DNA from: Clostridiales bacterium
GTDB lineage: Bacteria > Bacillota > Clostridia > Christensenellales > DUVY01
Direction: 5' to 3'
NCBI GenBank assembly: GCA_031290295.1
Contig: JAITNT010000063.1
Location: 1-6,973, forward strand
Length of the DNA stretch: 6,973 nt
Positions 5,990 through 6,973 of the stretch are shown here, piece by piece (within the stretch, counting starts at the first letter, position 1; each line of letters begins with the position of its first letter). The notes beneath the pieces are model-generated. The model saw only the letters and a list, made by a program, of their open reading frames with translations. It did no database searches and was not told the DNA's origin. The translations under genes and the position numbers were made by a program.

Positions 5990-6337
5990 ATGAGCAACAC
6001 AAATAAGGTAATGCTGCTTGACAAGCGTATTCAGAACAAAATCGACGAGTATATGCCGCCGGACGAGGTGCTGGAAGGGCTTGTAAATTTCTTCAGCATT
6101 TTTTCCGACGTAACGCGTATAAGAATCGTGTCCGCGCTGACGATTTCCGAAATGTGTGTAAACGATATTTCGGCAATGCTGCGGCTAAATCAAACCACCG
6201 TTTCTCATCAGCTCAGAATCCTCAAAAGCGTAGGCGCGGTAAAGAGCAAGCGGCAAGGCAAAATCGTGTTCTATACGGTAACCTCGGAGCAGATCAACGA
6301 GGTCATGCTCAACGGGGTGGAGTATTTGGGGTACTAA
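5990..6337 (+). CDS. ArsR/SmtB-family winged-helix transcriptional repressor
   Basis: This 115-residue DNA-binding protein has the ArsR fold in order: helices at about 10-35, FFSIFSDVTRIRIVSAL (34-50, the family's 'sdpTRlrIl' helix), ISEMCVNDIS (52-61), the recognition helix NQTTVSHQLRILKSVGAV (67-84) and the wing KRQGKIVFYTV (87-97). The classic alpha-3 metal motif ELCVCDL appears as EMCVNDI, so a single Cys (56) remains, as in SmtB (ELCVGDL). The C-terminal helix has no His pair, so the alpha-5 zinc site of SmtB/CzrA is also missing. The ligand is therefore unclear: another metal, a redox signal, or none. ATG at 5990 has GAGGGGG 8 nt before it. It has its own promoter and a candidate operator, and is divergent from the 67-codon small protein gene, a plausible target. 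No metal pump is visible downstream. Confidence 0.93.
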   Translation: MSNTNKVMLLDKRIQNKIDEYMPPDEVLEGLVNFFSIFSDVTRIRIVSALTISEMCVNDISAMLRLNQTTVSHQLRILKSVGAVKSKRQGKIVFYTVTSEQINEVMLNGVEYLGY

Positions 6338-6344
6338 ATTAAAG

Positions 6345-6451
6345 CCGCCCGGATGCGAATGCGCGCGAAGTCAGCCGACCAAGCGTGAATCGGCGCTGCG
6401 CAGCGGCTAACGCCTTGCTTGCTTAATCCGATTCAGTCGGACTTCCAACGG
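6345..6451. repeat. Interspersed palindromic element, copy A
   Basis: It opens with CCGCCCGGATGCGAATGCG, an 18/19 match to the start of copy B at 6627, and ends with a GGACTTCCAACGG segment matching GGACTTCAACGG in copy B. Inside, CCGAC-N6-TGAATCGG (6375-6393) pairs with CCGATTCAGTCGG (6428-6440), leaving six bases unpaired in the left arm. A perfect 12-bp palindrome CGCTGCGCAGCG (6394-6405) lies between the arms. It starts 7 nt after the arsR-family stop. Confidence 0.65.
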
Positions 6452-6500
6452 GGTCGCTCCGCAAAAATGCGATTTTGCTGCGCTCCGTCTTAATTGCATT

Positions 6501-6585
6501 GTGCCATTCTTCCGTACGCTATACCAGTAAAACCCTGTCAATGCCTGTGCCACCCGCACCGAATACGAATAAAACCCTATCAATG
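6501..6585. repeat. Two imperfect direct repeats of about 40 bp
   Basis: Units at 6501-6543 and 6547-6585 both begin GTGCCA and end in a 22-bp core of which 19 bases agree (TACCAGTAAAACCCTGTC / TACGAATAAAACCCTATC, then AATG in both). They account for the open frames that cross this part, whose translations simply repeat (for example IDRVL twice). Confidence 0.7.
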
Positions 6586-6626
6586 TCAATGCTATCGCGC
6601 AGTCGAAACATCTCTTCGCCGCTAAT

Positions 6627-6710
6627 CCGCCCGGACGCGAATGCGTGCTCGCTCCGCCGCCTTTGCGGCGGCTTCGTCTCGCTTCTCCGCATTCGGGCGG
6701 ACTTCAACGG
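6627..6710. repeat. Interspersed palindromic element, copy B
   Basis: TCCGCCC-N6-GAATGCG (6626-6645) pairs with CGCATTCGGGCGGA (6688-6701), with a six-base insertion in the left arm just as in copy A. An inner perfect hairpin CCGCCGC-CTTT-GCGGCGG lies at 6654-6671. The outer flank sequences match copy A while the inside differs, as expected for a mobile or recombining repeat family. It has no T-tract, so it is not a standard terminator. Confidence 0.65.
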
Positions 6711-6771
6711 CATAGTTTTATCCGGGTTATTACTGCGTACTCATTTTGTTCGGTTAAAAAGTAGCCATGTC

Positions 6772-6802
6772 ATTCAGAGGCGCGCTAGCGCGCCGTAGGA
6801 AT
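6772..6802. repeat. 16-bp perfect palindrome within a GTCATTC...GAATCC repeat
   Basis: GGCGCGCTAGCGCGCC (6779-6794) is perfectly self-complementary and is framed by ATTC (6772-6775) and GAAT (6799-6802), which extend the dyad after a short internal mismatch. The frame GTCATTC...GGAATCC resembles the intergenic GTCATTCTGAG...GAATC repeats seen in many bacterial genomes; that likeness is from memory. Confidence 0.55.
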
Positions 6803-6840
6803 CCAGTTTAACTCTATCCGCTTCCCCTCTTCGCCGCTTT

Positions 6841-6872
6841 CACCGCCCCATACAAATAAAACCAACCCTATC
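6841..6872. repeat. Degenerate third copy of the direct-repeat core
   Basis: CACCGCCCCATACAAATAAAACC followed by AACCCTATC resembles the unit at 6547-6585 (CACCCGCACC, then TACGAATAAAACCCTATC), with a four-base insertion. It ends just before the insertion sequence end, suggesting the insertion landed in repeat-rich DNA. Confidence 0.4.
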
Positions 6873-6886
6873 CGTCATTAGACTTG

Positions 6887-6915
6887 TTGCAAAACCTCTT
6901 CAAGTATGATATAAT
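6887..6915 (+). promoter_or_regulatory. Consensus promoter inside the insertion sequence end
   Basis: TTGCAA (6887-6892) and TATAAT (6910-6915) are 17 nt apart. The predicted start is at about 6922, on or next to the transposase ATG, so the transcript would be nearly leaderless. Confidence 0.75.
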
Positions 6916-6921
6916 AGAGGT

Positions 6922-6973
6922 ATGAAGTATGAGATAATAAAAGGGTACAAAAGCGAGGTATTTAGGCAAGTTA
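6922..6973 (+). CDS. Transposase N-terminus, probably IS5 family (cut by window edge)
   Basis: Seventeen codons are visible, MKYEIIKGYKSEVFRQV, with no stop before the window end and an in-frame TGA five codons upstream of the ATG. The opening MKYE-IK-x-F-R resembles the N-termini of IS5-type DDE transposases (MxYExIKxLxxxxFRRLTGV), where a DNA-binding region follows. The catalytic DDE domain is not in view. GAGGT abuts the ATG, too close for a normal ribosome site, so initiation looks deliberately poor. Family assignment from so few residues is tentative. Confidence 0.55.
   Translation, partial: MKYEIIKGYKSEVFRQV

Larger units (their letters stand above)
6338..6880. other. Gene-free stretch filled with degenerate repeats
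   Basis: About 540 bases between the arsR-family stop and the insertion sequence end. No open frame here has a ribosome binding site, a recognisable domain or plausible composition. The stretch is made mostly of palindromic elements and direct repeats, entered separately. The word CGCTCCG occurs three times (near 6455, 6481 and 6650). No clear terminator with a T-tract follows the arsR-family gene. Confidence 0.7.
6881..6973 (+). mobile_element. Left end of an insertion sequence, probably IS5-like (cut by window edge)
   Basis: GACTTGTTGCAAAAC looks like a terminal inverted repeat and is preceded by TTA, which fits the TNA target duplicated by some IS5 subgroups. A strong promoter and a transposase start follow at once, the usual compact layout of an IS left end. 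The right end and its matching repeat are outside the window, so the boundary and family are provisional. Confidence 0.6.

Noticed and set aside
6407..6798. Several 60-107 codon frames on both strands after the arsR-family gene
   Set aside because: They cross the palindromic and direct repeats, their repeated peptides come from the repeated DNA, and none has a ribosome site or a domain.

Overview
The window looks like a chromosomal segment of an uncultured, probably gut-associated member of the Clostridia (Bacillota). The reasons are the uvrC–hprK–murB gene neighbourhood, the presence of HPr kinase/phosphorylase, consensus SigA-type promoters and AGGAGG-like ribosome binding sites. Coding DNA is moderately GC-rich, while the intergenic stretch around 5590-5990 is clearly AT-rich. 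No rRNA, tRNA, CRISPR array or riboswitch was seen.

Positions 1-5500, minus strand: a five-gene, apparently co-transcribed cluster starts at a near-perfect promoter (TTGAAA-N17-TATAAT, 5471-5499). It reads uvrC (nucleotide excision repair nuclease), a Cof-type HAD phosphatase, hprK (HPr kinase/phosphorylase), a signal-anchored family-1-like solute-binding protein, and murB (peptidoglycan precursor reductase, cut by the window edge). Junctions are short: 56, 9 and 113 nt, then an ATGA overlap. uvrC, hprK and murB are an old Firmicutes neighbourhood that usually continues into rapZ, yvcK and whiA, which would lie beyond position 1. The unusual members are the HAD phosphatase, which starts with TTG inside a mini-ORF, and an orphan solute-binding protein without transporter genes.

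Positions 5500-5990: an AT-rich divergent control region. A 67-codon Gly/Asn-rich small hydrophobic protein with a GTG start, a good ribosome binding site and its own terminator is read on the minus strand. An ArsR/SmtB-type repressor is read on the plus strand from a recognisable promoter, with a 20-bp near-perfect dyad just past the predicted transcription start that is a good candidate operator.

Positions 6338-6880: about 540 bases with no credible gene. This stretch holds degenerate interspersed repeats: two copies of a palindromic element sharing the same asymmetric architecture, imperfect direct repeats of about 40 bp, and a 16-bp perfect palindrome.

Positions 6881-6973: the left end of an insertion sequence, probably IS5-like, with a consensus promoter and the first 17 codons of its transposase, cut by the window edge.
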